DNA of 16,720 nucleotides from Pontimonas sp. Its GTDB lineage: Bacteria; Actinomycetota; Actinomycetes; Actinomycetales; Microbacteriaceae. The translations under genes and the position numbers were made by a program. The stretch is from the NCBI GenBank assembly GCA_017852615.1, contig JAFMKX010000006.1, positions 1 through 16,720 on the forward strand. The letters are read 5' to 3'. Positions 7,147-13,820 of the stretch are shown here, piece by piece; positions within the stretch are counted from its first letter, which is position 1, and every line of letters begins with the position of its first letter. The notes beneath the pieces are model-generated. The model saw only the letters and a program-made list of their open reading frames with translations, had not been told where the DNA came from and made no database searches.

Positions 7147-8910
7147 CTACCGTGCCGCTACCAATTGCGGCACCAGGTTTTCTAAACGCAGGGCGCGGTT
7201 AACAGCCGAGACAATGGCTTTGAGCGAGGCGGTGGAAATATCACCATCTATTCCCACACCCCACAGAGTCTTGCCATTGACCTCAAGCTCCACATAAGCG
7301 GCAGCTTGAGCGTCTCCACTGGCGCTGAGGGTGTGCTCAACATAATCGAACAACCGGACCTCAACACCACGCTTCGAGAGAATGCTCAAAAATGCCGCAA
7401 TCGGACCGTTGCCTTCCGCTGCCGCATCCAGGACCTCATCGCCCGCACGAAGTTTGACTTCGAGGGAGACTGAGCCATCCATATCGCTAGCGGAACGCGT
7501 CTGGTGGATTTCGTAGTGACCCCACTTGGCTTCAAGCTCCTGGGCGGGCAGGTACTCATCCTGGAAAATGTGCCAGATCTGGTCGCTCGTGACCTCGCCA
7601 CCTTCTGCATCAGTCTTCGCCTGCACGACCCCAGAAAACTCAATCTGCAGTTTGCGAGGCAAATCGAGAGCGTGATCGGTCTTGAGCAGGTAGGCAACCC
7701 CACCCTTACCCGATTGAGAATTAACGCGAATGACTGCCTCATAGGTGCGCCCGACATCTTTGGGGTCGATCGGCAAATACGGGACAGCCCATTCAATGTC
7801 ATCTACGCTCACGCCCGCTGCCTGCGCGGTGGCTTCCATCGCTTCAAAGCCCTTCTTAATGGCGTCTTGGTGTGACCCACTAAAAGCCGTGTATACCAGG
7901 TCGCCAGCCCAGGGACTGCGCTCTGGGACCGCCAGTTGGTTGCAGTATTCAGCGGTTCGCTTGATCTCATCTAGATCACTGAAATCAATTTGTGGGTCGA
8001 TGCCCTGGGTAAAGAGGTTCAGCCCCAGTGCGACAAGGTCGACGTTTCCGGTGCGCTCACCATTACCAAAGAGACAGCCTTCAATACGATCAGCGCCCGC
8101 CAGGTAACCCAGCTCCGCAGCAGCCACCGCGGTACCACGGTCGTTATGCGGGTGCAGGCTCAGGAGCACATTGTCCCGGTGGTGGAGGTGTCTCGACATC
8201 CACTCAATGGAGTCGGCATAGACATTGGGGGTCGCCATTTCCACCGTCGCAGGAAGATTGATGACAACCTTGCGCTCGGGGGTGGGCTCGAGCACTTCCA
8301 AGACTTGATTGCACACATCCACAGCAAATTCGAGCTCTGTGCCGGTGTAGCTCTCGGGTGAATACTCGTAATAAATATCGGTGCCGGGCACCATGGATTC
8401 CATCGACCGACACAAGCGCGCACCGTCGAGGGCAATATCAATAATGCCCTGTTTGTCGGTGCGGAACACCACTTCGCGTTGCAACGTGCTCGTAGAGTTA
8501 TACAGGTGCACAATCGCCTGTTTTGCGCCGATCAGCGACTCATAGGTGCGCTTGATTAGGTGTTCCCGCGCTTGGGTCAACACCTGGATGGTGACGTCCT
8601 CAGGAATCAGGTTCTCTTCGATCAGCGAGCGAACGAAGTCAAAATCAGTTTGAGATGCCGAGGGGAAACCAACTTCGATTTCCTTGTATCCCATCCGCAC
8701 CAAAAGATCGAACATGATGCGCTTGCGCTCCGGGCTCATCGGATCGATTAATGCTTGGTTACCATCGCGCAAATCCACTGCGCACCAGCGCGGTGCTTGC
8801 GTAATGGTTTTACTCGGCCAGGTGCGATCGGGAAGATCGACGCCCAAGCTCTCGCGATACGGCCGATATTTGTGTATCGGCATGGATGATGGTGCCTGTG
8901 TGTTCTTCAT
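7147..8910 (-). CDS. leuA: 2-isopropylmalate synthase, long (type 2) form
   Basis: LeuA catalyses the first committed step of leucine synthesis, condensing acetyl-CoA with 2-oxoisovalerate, and is normally inhibited by leucine. The 587-residue length is that of the long actinobacterial/yeast form. The catalytic TIM barrel (about 35-330) shows LRDGNQ at 47-52, with metal-binding Asp49, and HPHNDRGTAVA at 253-263, with His253 and His255 as metal ligands. CLFGNGERTGN at 279-289 is also conserved. A linker domain follows, and the C-terminal LeuA dimer (allosteric) domain covers about 440-587 with GNGPIAAFLSIL. The start is ATG 8910, with GGGGA eight bases upstream (8923-8919). It is preceded by a 165-base leader holding a leucine-rich peptide, so expression is probably tuned to leucyl-tRNA supply as well as by feedback. 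No other leu gene lies within the window. Confidence 0.97.
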   Translation of the reverse strand: MKNTQAPSSMPIHKYRPYRESLGVDLPDRTWPSKTITQAPRWCAVDLRDGNQALIDPMSPERKRIMFDLLVRMGYKEIEVGFPSASQTDFDFVRSLIEENLIPEDVTIQVLTQAREHLIKRTYESLIGAKQAIVHLYNSTSTLQREVVFRTDKQGIIDIALDGARLCRSMESMVPGTDIYYEYSPESYTGTELEFAVDVCNQVLEVLEPTPERKVVINLPATVEMATPNVYADSIEWMSRHLHHRDNVLLSLHPHNDRGTAVAAAELGYLAGADRIEGCLFGNGERTGNVDLVALGLNLFTQGIDPQIDFSDLDEIKRTAEYCNQLAVPERSPWAGDLVYTAFSGSHQDAIKKGFEAMEATAQAAGVSVDDIEWAVPYLPIDPKDVGRTYEAVIRVNSQSGKGGVAYLLKTDHALDLPRKLQIEFSGVVQAKTDAEGGEVTSDQIWHIFQDEYLPAQELEAKWGHYEIHQTRSASDMDGSVSLEVKLRAGDEVLDAAAEGNGPIAAFLSILSKRGVEVRLFDYVEHTLSASGDAQAAAYVELEVNGKTLWGVGIDGDISTASLKAIVSAVNRALRLENLVPQLVAAR

Positions 8911-8918
8911 GAGCTTTG

Positions 8919-9005
8919 TCCCCTACGTCTAATACTGCGTGGTGGCCACAAGTGCGTTAGCCGCGTCGGGGGGATGGCCTAGTAAGAGGCCCCGGCGCGG
9001 CGGGG
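8919..9005 (-). promoter_or_regulatory. leuA leader alternative-pairing region (putative translational attenuator)
   Basis: Four short segments on the minus strand are mutually complementary. Arm 1 is CCCCG (9005-9001), straight after the Leu codons. Arm 2 is CGGGG (8994-8990). Arm 3 is CCCCG (8971-8967), within a TCCCCCC tract at 8974-8968. Arm 4 is GGGGA (8923-8919), the leuA ribosome-binding site. Arms 1 and 2 form a 5-bp hairpin with a 6-base loop; arm 2 can instead pair with arm 3 (5 bp); the tract can pair with arm 4 (TCCCC with GGGGA). Inferred logic: a ribosome stalled on Leu codons covers arm 1, so 2 pairs with 3 and the leuA site is open. With enough leucine, 1 pairs with 2 and the C-tract masks the leuA site. 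There is no T-run for an intrinsic terminator, so control of translation is more likely than termination. Confidence 0.45.
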
Positions 9006-9032
9006 AAGGAGGAGGAGAAGGCTTGTGCTCAC
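8979..9032 (-). CDS. leuL: leuA leader peptide (five consecutive Leu codons)
   Basis: This 17-codon frame starts at GTG 9032 and ends with TAG at 8981-8979. It reads MSTSLLLLLPRRAGASY, with five consecutive leucine codons (CTT CTC CTC CTC CTT, 9020-9006). It lies 68 bases before leuA, in the only sizeable non-coding gap of the window. A leucine-codon run directly upstream of a leucine synthesis gene is the hallmark of leader-peptide control, in which ribosome stalling on the run reports low charged tRNA-Leu. There is no Shine-Dalgarno sequence. A TGTTAGCCT extended -10 lies six bases before the GTG, so the leader mRNA probably begins at the GTG itself. The frame, codon run and position are seen; the sensing role is inferred from how leader peptides work. 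Confidence 0.8.
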   Translation of the reverse strand: MSTSLLLLLPRRAGASY

Positions 9033-9038
9033 CTACTA

Positions 9039-9047
9039 AGGCTAACA
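9039..9047 (-). promoter_or_regulatory. Extended -10 promoter element for leuL-leuA
   Basis: The minus strand reads TGT-TAGCCT, matching the extended -10 form TGnTAnnnT. TAGTAG follows, then the leader GTG at 9032, which places the predicted transcription start on that codon. A -35 box is not evident, as extended -10 promoters can permit. It lies just after the era stop, so leuA need not rely on read-through from era. Confidence 0.45.
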
Positions 9048-9075
9048 CGGAGGACAAAATCGGCGCTAGAGCCCT

Positions 9076-9960
9076 TTAGAGCCCCAATTTGTCCAACTTT
9101 TTAGGGTCGCGTTGCCATTCCTTGGACACCTTCACTTGCAGAGCGAGATACACCCGTCGATCTAGGAGTTTTTCAATCCCCACCCTGGCCTCTTGCCCAA
9201 TTCCTTTGAGTTTCTGGCCACCTTTGCCAATGATGATGCCTTTTTGGCTATCGCGCTCAACCCACACGTTGGCAAAAATCTGGAGCAGGCCATCCTCACG
9301 ATCTCCCATTTCATCAATCGTGACGGCGATGGAGTGCGGCAGTTCATCACTCACTCCCTCGAGAGTGGCTTCCCGGATGAGTTCGCCAATGCGCACCTCG
9401 AGGGTTTGTTCGGTGGAATCTTCGCTGGGATAAAGAGGTTCTGATTCAGGCATCAGCGAGATAATTTCTCGCACCACGATATCGAGCTGCTCTCCGGTGA
9501 TTCCCGACACCGGAATGATGGCCTCCCACTCCCCCAATTCCGAGACCTCCAGCAACCGTTCGGCAATGTGGGTGCTGGTAGCCACATCGGTTTTGGTGAC
9601 TAGCGCAATTTTTCGCGCCCGGCCAAAAGATTCCAGGCTCTTGGCGATATATCGATCGCCAGGGCCGACTTTGTCTGTGGCGGGAATGCACAGGGCAATG
9701 ACGTCAACATCGGCCAGGGTGGATTGCACCAGATCATTGAGGCGTTGACCTAGGAGTGTTCTCGGGCGATGAATTCCGGGGGTGTCGACAATGACTAATT
9801 GGCCATCCTCACGATGCAGGATTCCGCGAATCGCATGCCGGGTTGTTTGGGGTTTCGAGGACGTGATGGCCACTTTTTCCCCTACTAACGCGTTCATCAG
9901 GGTGGACTTGCCCACATTGGGTCGACCCACAAAACTGACGAACCCGGCGCGATAGGTCAT
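9076..9960 (-). CDS. era: GTPase Era
   Basis: Era is an essential GTPase that binds the 3' end of 16S rRNA and assists 30S subunit maturation. The 294-residue protein has G1 GRPNVGKS at 12-19, the switch threonines at 39-40, G3 DTPG at 59-62 and G4 TKTD at 122-125, a variant of the usual NKxD. G5 lies near 150-155. The C-terminal KH domain carries GIIIGKGGQKLKGIG around 245-260, the RNA-binding loop. Length is normal. The start ATG at 9960 overlaps the stop of the CBS protein by four bases (ATGA), so the two are translationally coupled. It is the last gene of the HIT-phoH-ybeY-CBS protein-era run, and together with ybeY it puts two small-subunit maturation factors in one transcript. Confidence 0.97.
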   Translation of the reverse strand: MTYRAGFVSFVGRPNVGKSTLMNALVGEKVAITSSKPQTTRHAIRGILHREDGQLVIVDTPGIHRPRTLLGQRLNDLVQSTLADVDVIALCIPATDKVGPGDRYIAKSLESFGRARKIALVTKTDVATSTHIAERLLEVSELGEWEAIIPVSGITGEQLDIVVREIISLMPESEPLYPSEDSTEQTLEVRIGELIREATLEGVSDELPHSIAVTIDEMGDREDGLLQIFANVWVERDSQKGIIIGKGGQKLKGIGQEARVGIEKLLDRRVYLALQVKVSKEWQRDPKKLDKLGL

Positions 9961-11276
9961 GGCAGTGTTACCTCTCCGGTTCGGGCCTGATCAATCTCTT
10001 CTCGAATCGCTTTGCGCTCTAACCACGATGGTGTGGGTGAGACGACAATCCATGCCACTCGTTGATTACGGCCAGCCGGTTTTTCGGCCACTAATACGAG
10101 GTCGGGTGTTTCGGCGCGAGAACCCGCTTCCAAAATGCGCCCCACTTGCTTGGTAAGAAGACCTCCTACCGTGTCGACATCATCCTCATCGATGTCGACG
10201 TCGTAGAGGTCGGCCAAATCGTCCACCGAATATTTTGCTGATACTCGATAGGTGTCAGGGCCCAGAGGATAAATCTCTTCCACATCGCGGTCATATTCAT
10301 CAGATATTTCCCCCAACAGCTCTTCAATGAGGTCTTCTAGGGTGACCAAGCCAGCAATACCGCCGTATTCGTCCACGACCATAGCCAGGTGGTTTTGTTC
10401 ACTTTGCAAAAAACGCAGGGTGTCATCTGCTTTCTTACTCTCCGGGATAAAGAGCGCTGGCTTCGCCAACTGGGAAATGGCCATTTTTTTGGCCGCTGCT
10501 GGCTTTTCGTGTTCCACCCGTGCGACATCGCGCAGATAGCAAATACCCAGCACTTCGTCGCTGTCTTTGCCAATCACGGGAATACGCGACACCCCTTTAT
10601 CCAGGAAGACGGCCATCACCTGATGCAGCGAGTCCTCCGCGTCGACGGTAATCATGTCGGTGCGAGCCACCATCACTTCGCGAACAATCGTGTCGCCAAA
10701 TTCAAAAACAGAGTGGAGAAGCTCGCGGTCTTCCTCTTCCAGAATGTCCTGGTCTGCGGCTTCATCCACCCAGTTACGCAGTTGGTCTTCACTGGCCACA
10801 CGCTTGACGCCCCCGGCTCCGGGCGTGACGATATTTCCCAGCACAATGAGCCCATGGGCCAACGGGCCCACCACCATGCGAACTGCCCGAACCAGACCGG
10901 CGAACAATCCCACCATGGTTGACGCGTTACGCTCACCCACTGATCGGGGACTTGAGCCAACCACGACGAACGACACTGCGGTCAAGAGTGCTCCCGAAAC
11001 CAAGAGCACCTGCCACCAAGAACCCAGCCACAGCGACACCGCCAGGGTGATCAACACAGCAGCCATCGTCTCCACCACCACTCGAACAAAGCGAAGCGCG
11101 GTGATGTGAGCCGGGAGGTCTGAGGCCAGACGATGCAGTGCCTGCGGCTTCTTCTTCGTGGCCGCTAGTTCGATCAGGTCATTGCGACCGACCACGCCAA
11201 GACCAGCATTGATGGCAGTGAGCAAACCACCCACCACGACCAAAAATAACGCTACGAGAACAAAGACGATAGCCAT
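9957..11276 (-). CDS. CNNM/CBS-pair membrane protein (CorC/HlyC family)
   Basis: This family of membrane proteins, often labelled hemolysin-like, is linked in some bacteria to magnesium or cobalt efflux; the transported ion here is unknown. The 439-residue protein has the N-terminal DUF21/CNNM membrane domain, with hydrophobic segments at about 3-24, 62-86, 88-108 and 120-148. Two cytosolic CBS repeats follow: the first around 198-260 (EFGDTIVREVMVARTDM at its entry) and the second around 265-325 (MVVDEYGGIAGLVTLEDLIEE). A C-terminal CorC/HlyC transporter-associated domain covers about 340-425. Its ATG at 11276 shares one base with the ybeY stop (TAATG), and its stop overlaps era. The placement between ybeY and era is common in actinobacteria. 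No hemolysin activity should be assumed from the family name. Confidence 0.9.
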   Translation of the reverse strand: MAIVFVLVALFLVVVGGLLTAINAGLGVVGRNDLIELAATKKKPQALHRLASDLPAHITALRFVRVVVETMAAVLITLAVSLWLGSWWQVLLVSGALLTAVSFVVVGSSPRSVGERNASTMVGLFAGLVRAVRMVVGPLAHGLIVLGNIVTPGAGGVKRVASEDQLRNWVDEAADQDILEEEDRELLHSVFEFGDTIVREVMVARTDMITVDAEDSLHQVMAVFLDKGVSRIPVIGKDSDEVLGICYLRDVARVEHEKPAAAKKMAISQLAKPALFIPESKKADDTLRFLQSEQNHLAMVVDEYGGIAGLVTLEDLIEELLGEISDEYDRDVEEIYPLGPDTYRVSAKYSVDDLADLYDVDIDEDDVDTVGGLLTKQVGRILEAGSRAETPDLVLVAEKPAGRNQRVAWIVVSPTPSWLERKAIREEIDQARTGEVTLP

Positions 11277-11737
11277 TAATCCACCGCGGGATTCTCGCTA
11301 AAACTGGACACAATCTCACCCTGGAGGCCAAACATTTCCTTTTCCTCCTCAGGCTCAGCGTGATCAAAACCCAGCAGGTGAAGAAGTCCGTGAACGGTCA
11401 AAATATGCAACTCGTGAAGCGTGCTGTGACCCGCGGCCTGCGCCTGCGCGGCCGCGACGGAGGGGCACAACACAATGTCGCCCAACATACCCTCGGGGAG
11501 AGGTTGGTCCTCTCTGCCTGGGCGCAATTCATCCATCGGAAAACTCAGCACATCGGTGGGTCCGGGTTCATCCATCCAGGTGACGTGGAGCTCTGACATC
11601 GCTGCCTCATCGACTAGAACCACAGCAAGCTCAGCACTGGGGTGAACCTTCATGGCGCGCATGGCGTGCTCGGCTATGGCCTGGAGTGAGGACACCTCGA
11701 CCTCGATACCCGATTCGTTGTTAACCTCAACGCCCAC
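11276..11737 (-). CDS. ybeY: Endoribonuclease / rRNA maturation factor YbeY
   Basis: YbeY is a zinc metalloprotein needed for correct 16S rRNA 3'-end processing and ribosome quality control. Counting from GTG 11737 the protein has 153 residues, matching the family. It shows the zinc motif H116-x3-H120-x5-H126 in VHGLLHLLGFDH, the conserved TDVLSFPMDE at 61-70 and GDIVLCP at 86-92. The open frame continues upstream to 11824, but those 29 extra codons overlap phoH and are unlike the family, while the VNNES stretch just after the GTG is the usual N-terminus. It overlaps the phoH end by 11 bases and shares one base with the next gene. A weak purine stretch (GAAGCGAG) precedes the start, so coupling to phoH is likely. 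Confidence 0.92.
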   Translation of the reverse strand: MGVEVNNESGIEVEVSSLQAIAEHAMRAMKVHPSAELAVVLVDEAAMSELHVTWMDEPGPTDVLSFPMDELRPGREDQPLPEGMLGDIVLCPSVAAAQAQAAGHSTLHELHILTVHGLLHLLGFDHAEPEEEKEMFGLQGEIVSSFSENPAVD

Positions 11738-12713
11738 GTTTGCTCGCTTCGAATTCGGCGTAGGCATCCACAATGCGAGAAACCAAGGAATGGCGCACGA
11801 CATCTTTCGCGCTGAGGTATTCAAAGTGAATATCTTCTAGTTCATCCAAAATCCCACCCACGGTGGTTAACCCGCTCGCGCCTGTGGGGAGGTCCACCTG
11901 GGTGACATCACCGGTGATAATCATCTTGGAGCCAAAGCCCAATCGGGTGAGGAACATTTTCATCTGTTCAGGCGACGTATTCTGCGCCTCATCCAAAATG
12001 ATGAAAGCGGAATTCAGTGTCCGCCCTCGCATGTAGGCCAATGGGGCAACCTCCACCGTGCCGCTGGCAAGAAGCTTGGGAACCAAATCTGGGTCCATCA
12101 TTTCGTGCAACGCATCAAAGAGCGGACGCAAATAAGGGTCAATCTTGTCGGTGAGGGTGCCCGGCAAAAAGCCCAGACGCTCCCCCGCCTCGACCGCGGG
12201 TCTGGTCAAAATAATCCGGTCGACCTGTTTTGCTTCCAAAGCCGCCACGGCCTTGGCCATCGCTAAATAGGTTTTGCCGGTTCCCGCGGGACCAATACCG
12301 AAAACAATCGTGTGGTCATCAATGGCATCCACATAGTTCTTCTGGCCCACTGTTTTAGGCCGAATCGAATGTCCCCTCGAAGACAAAATGGGGGTGCTGA
12401 GCATTCCTGCCGCTCTGGCTCCCGTGGTGGCCTGAATATCCACCGTGCGAGCAACATCAGAGCTGACAATGGCGACGCCTTTACCCGCGAGATCTCTCAA
12501 ATCCTCCAACAGCTCCTGCGCCCGGGTCAGCGAGGGATCAGGTCCTGACAGGGTGATGGTATTTCCTCGCGCCACAATGGACACTCCCGGACACTGCGCT
12601 TCGACTTCGCGCAGAACCTCGTCGTGAACACCAAACATGCTCACCAGCGACACATCGCCCAGATCCAGGGTGATGGTCTGCGAGCTAGCGGGGCTTGGCA
12701 AGAGTTCCCTCAT
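11727..12713 (-). CDS. phoH: PhoH-like ATPase
   Basis: PhoH-like proteins are cytoplasmic P-loop ATPases of superfamily 1 type, probably RNA helicase or RNA-remodelling enzymes; the true substrate is not settled. From ATG 12713 the product has 328 residues. An N-terminal KH-like region occupies about 1-95. Walker A is GPAGTGKT at 141-148, Walker B FIILDEAQN at 237-245, and MIITGDVTQVDLP downstream is the conserved motif III region. The frame is open back to 12959, but the upstream part lies inside the HIT gene and has no family character. ATG 12713 overlaps the HIT gene by 29 bases and is preceded by GGTGG. PhoH and YbeY are neighbours in most bacteria, which supports a shared RNA-related role; together they overlap HIT upstream and the CBS protein downstream. 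Confidence 0.93.
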   Translation of the reverse strand: MRELLPSPASSQTITLDLGDVSLVSMFGVHDEVLREVEAQCPGVSIVARGNTITLSGPDPSLTRAQELLEDLRDLAGKGVAIVSSDVARTVDIQATTGARAAGMLSTPILSSRGHSIRPKTVGQKNYVDAIDDHTIVFGIGPAGTGKTYLAMAKAVAALEAKQVDRIILTRPAVEAGERLGFLPGTLTDKIDPYLRPLFDALHEMMDPDLVPKLLASGTVEVAPLAYMRGRTLNSAFIILDEAQNTSPEQMKMFLTRLGFGSKMIITGDVTQVDLPTGASGLTTVGGILDELEDIHFEYLSAKDVVRHSLVSRIVDAYAEFEASKRGR

Positions 12714-13044
12714 CCACACCACCGGCGAGTACATGGGCATGAACGTGGAAAACGGTTTGCCCAGCTTCCTCACCGGTATTAAAGACCAATCGGAAATCCC
12801 CACTGGAATGCTCTGCGGCAAGGCTCTCGGCCATAGCCACCATCCGCGCCATGAGGCCGGGATCAGAAGCCGCCAATTCCACGACGTTTCGATACTGCTG
12901 GGTTTTGGGCACCACGAGCAGATGAAGCGGAGCCTGGGGTGCAATGTCACGAAAAGCAATCAGATCATCGGTTTCGGAAACGATGTCTGCCGGAATTTCG
13001 CGAGCAATAATCTTCGAAAAGATAGAGGGTTCCTCGATGCTCAT
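12685..13044 (-). CDS. HIT-family nucleotide-binding protein (HinT-like)
   Basis: HIT proteins hydrolyse purine nucleoside phosphoramidates or related nucleotide conjugates. The 119-residue protein has the histidine triad HVHAHV with His100, His102 and His104, preceded by the QTVFH strand, and the N-terminal IFSKIIAREIPADIV stretch typical of the HinT/PKCI branch. Length is normal. The start is ATG 13044. It has no usable Shine-Dalgarno sequence, but TAGACT (13057-13052) lies seven bases upstream, so the message may be leaderless and may start a new transcript for phoH, ybeY, the CBS protein and era. The 42-base gap to rsmE is the only break in this stretch. The biological substrate cannot be read from sequence. 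Confidence 0.9.
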   Translation of the reverse strand: MSIEEPSIFSKIIAREIPADIVSETDDLIAFRDIAPQAPLHLLVVPKTQQYRNVVELAASDPGLMARMVAMAESLAAEHSSGDFRLVFNTGEEAGQTVFHVHAHVLAGGVDEGTLAKPR

Positions 13045-13051
13045 ACTGCCT

Positions 13052-13057
13052 AGTCTA
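13052..13057 (-). promoter_or_regulatory. Candidate -10 hexamer for leaderless HIT gene
   Basis: The minus strand reads TAGACT, then AGGCAGT, then the HIT ATG. The same hexamer stands at the same distance before dnaG. No clear -35 box is seen at 17-18 bases. The rest of the 42-base rsmE-HIT gap shows no hairpin with a T-run. Confidence 0.3.
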
Positions 13058-13086
13058 GAGCGGGCGAGTTAGCAGCGCACAGGGAA

Positions 13087-13818
13087 CTACCAGCGACCCA
13101 GAGCGCCATTGAGCACCGCAAGCGCCGCAGGACCCGCACTCGAGGTGCGCAATACCGTCTTGCCTAAGCGATACAGTCCCGCCCCGGCGCGGGTGAGCTC
13201 CTCGATTTCAGCAGGCGAGAGGCCACCTTCTGCTCCCACCACCATCACCAGCGGGCGATCATCGGTAATGGAAAGGTCCATCAACCGTGTGGGAGCGTCG
13301 GGGTGAAGAACCACCAGGTGGTGATCTTTCGCCAAATTCAGTACCTCACTACTCGTGGCAAGGCTCTGCACCACTGGGACTCTCGAGCGCAACGACTGTT
13401 TGCTTGCCTCGGTCGCAATTCGGCGCCAACGCTCAACTCCGCTGCGTGCCTTTTCTCCGCGCCACACCGACACACTTCGGGCACTAGCCCAGGGAATAAT
13501 CCGGTCCACACCGAGCTCGGTACAGGCTTGAATTGCCCGCTCATCCCGATCCCCCTTAGCTAGAGCTTGGACTAACCAGATTTCTGGCACGACGGGGTCG
13601 TCGTTTCGAACATCCAAGACCTCTAGGACCACTTCTTTCGGGGAGACCTTCAGCGCTCGGGCGCGAGCAATGCGACCCACCCCGTTTCCCACCAGGGTTT
13701 CTTCCCCCACGCCAATCCGTCCCACACTGGCCGCATGCCGTGCTTCATCGCCAAGCAAACTCACCTCAGAGCCCTGGGTGAGCTCGGCCGTGGCATCAAG
13801 CAAATAAAGGTGAGCCAT
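13087..13818 (-). CDS. rsmE: 16S rRNA (uracil-1498-N3)-methyltransferase RsmE
   Basis: RsmE methylates N3 of U1498 in 16S rRNA, using S-adenosylmethionine, in assembled small subunits. The 243-residue protein has an N-terminal PUA-like domain (about 1-72, with GDEARHAASVGRIGVGEE) and a C-terminal SPOUT (trefoil-knot) domain. The knot signatures are VVGAEGGLSPAEIEEL at 193-208 and LGKTVLRTSSAGPAAL at about 218-233; QALAKGDRDERAIQACTELG around 88-107 is also conserved. Length is normal. The start ATG at 13818 lies two bases after the dnaJ stop, so it is almost surely cotranscribed with hrcA and dnaJ and thereby under HrcA control, a common actinobacterial arrangement. Confidence 0.95.
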   Translation of the reverse strand: MAHLYLLDATAELTQGSEVSLLGDEARHAASVGRIGVGEETLVGNGVGRIARARALKVSPKEVVLEVLDVRNDDPVVPEIWLVQALAKGDRDERAIQACTELGVDRIIPWASARSVSVWRGEKARSGVERWRRIATEASKQSLRSRVPVVQSLATSSEVLNLAKDHHLVVLHPDAPTRLMDLSITDDRPLVMVVGAEGGLSPAEIEELTRAGAGLYRLGKTVLRTSSAGPAALAVLNGALGRW

Positions 13819-13820
13819 GA

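Noticed and set aside
8929..9048. Alternative 39-codon frame in the leuA leader (GTG 9048), containing CTC TTA CTA
   Set aside because: It has no ribosome-binding site, and its GTG overlaps the best -10 element. Its three Leu codons are less striking than the five-codon run in the shorter frame.
12714..12959. 82-codon N-terminal extension of phoH
   Set aside because: It overlaps most of the HIT gene in another frame and has no resemblance to PhoH N-termini.
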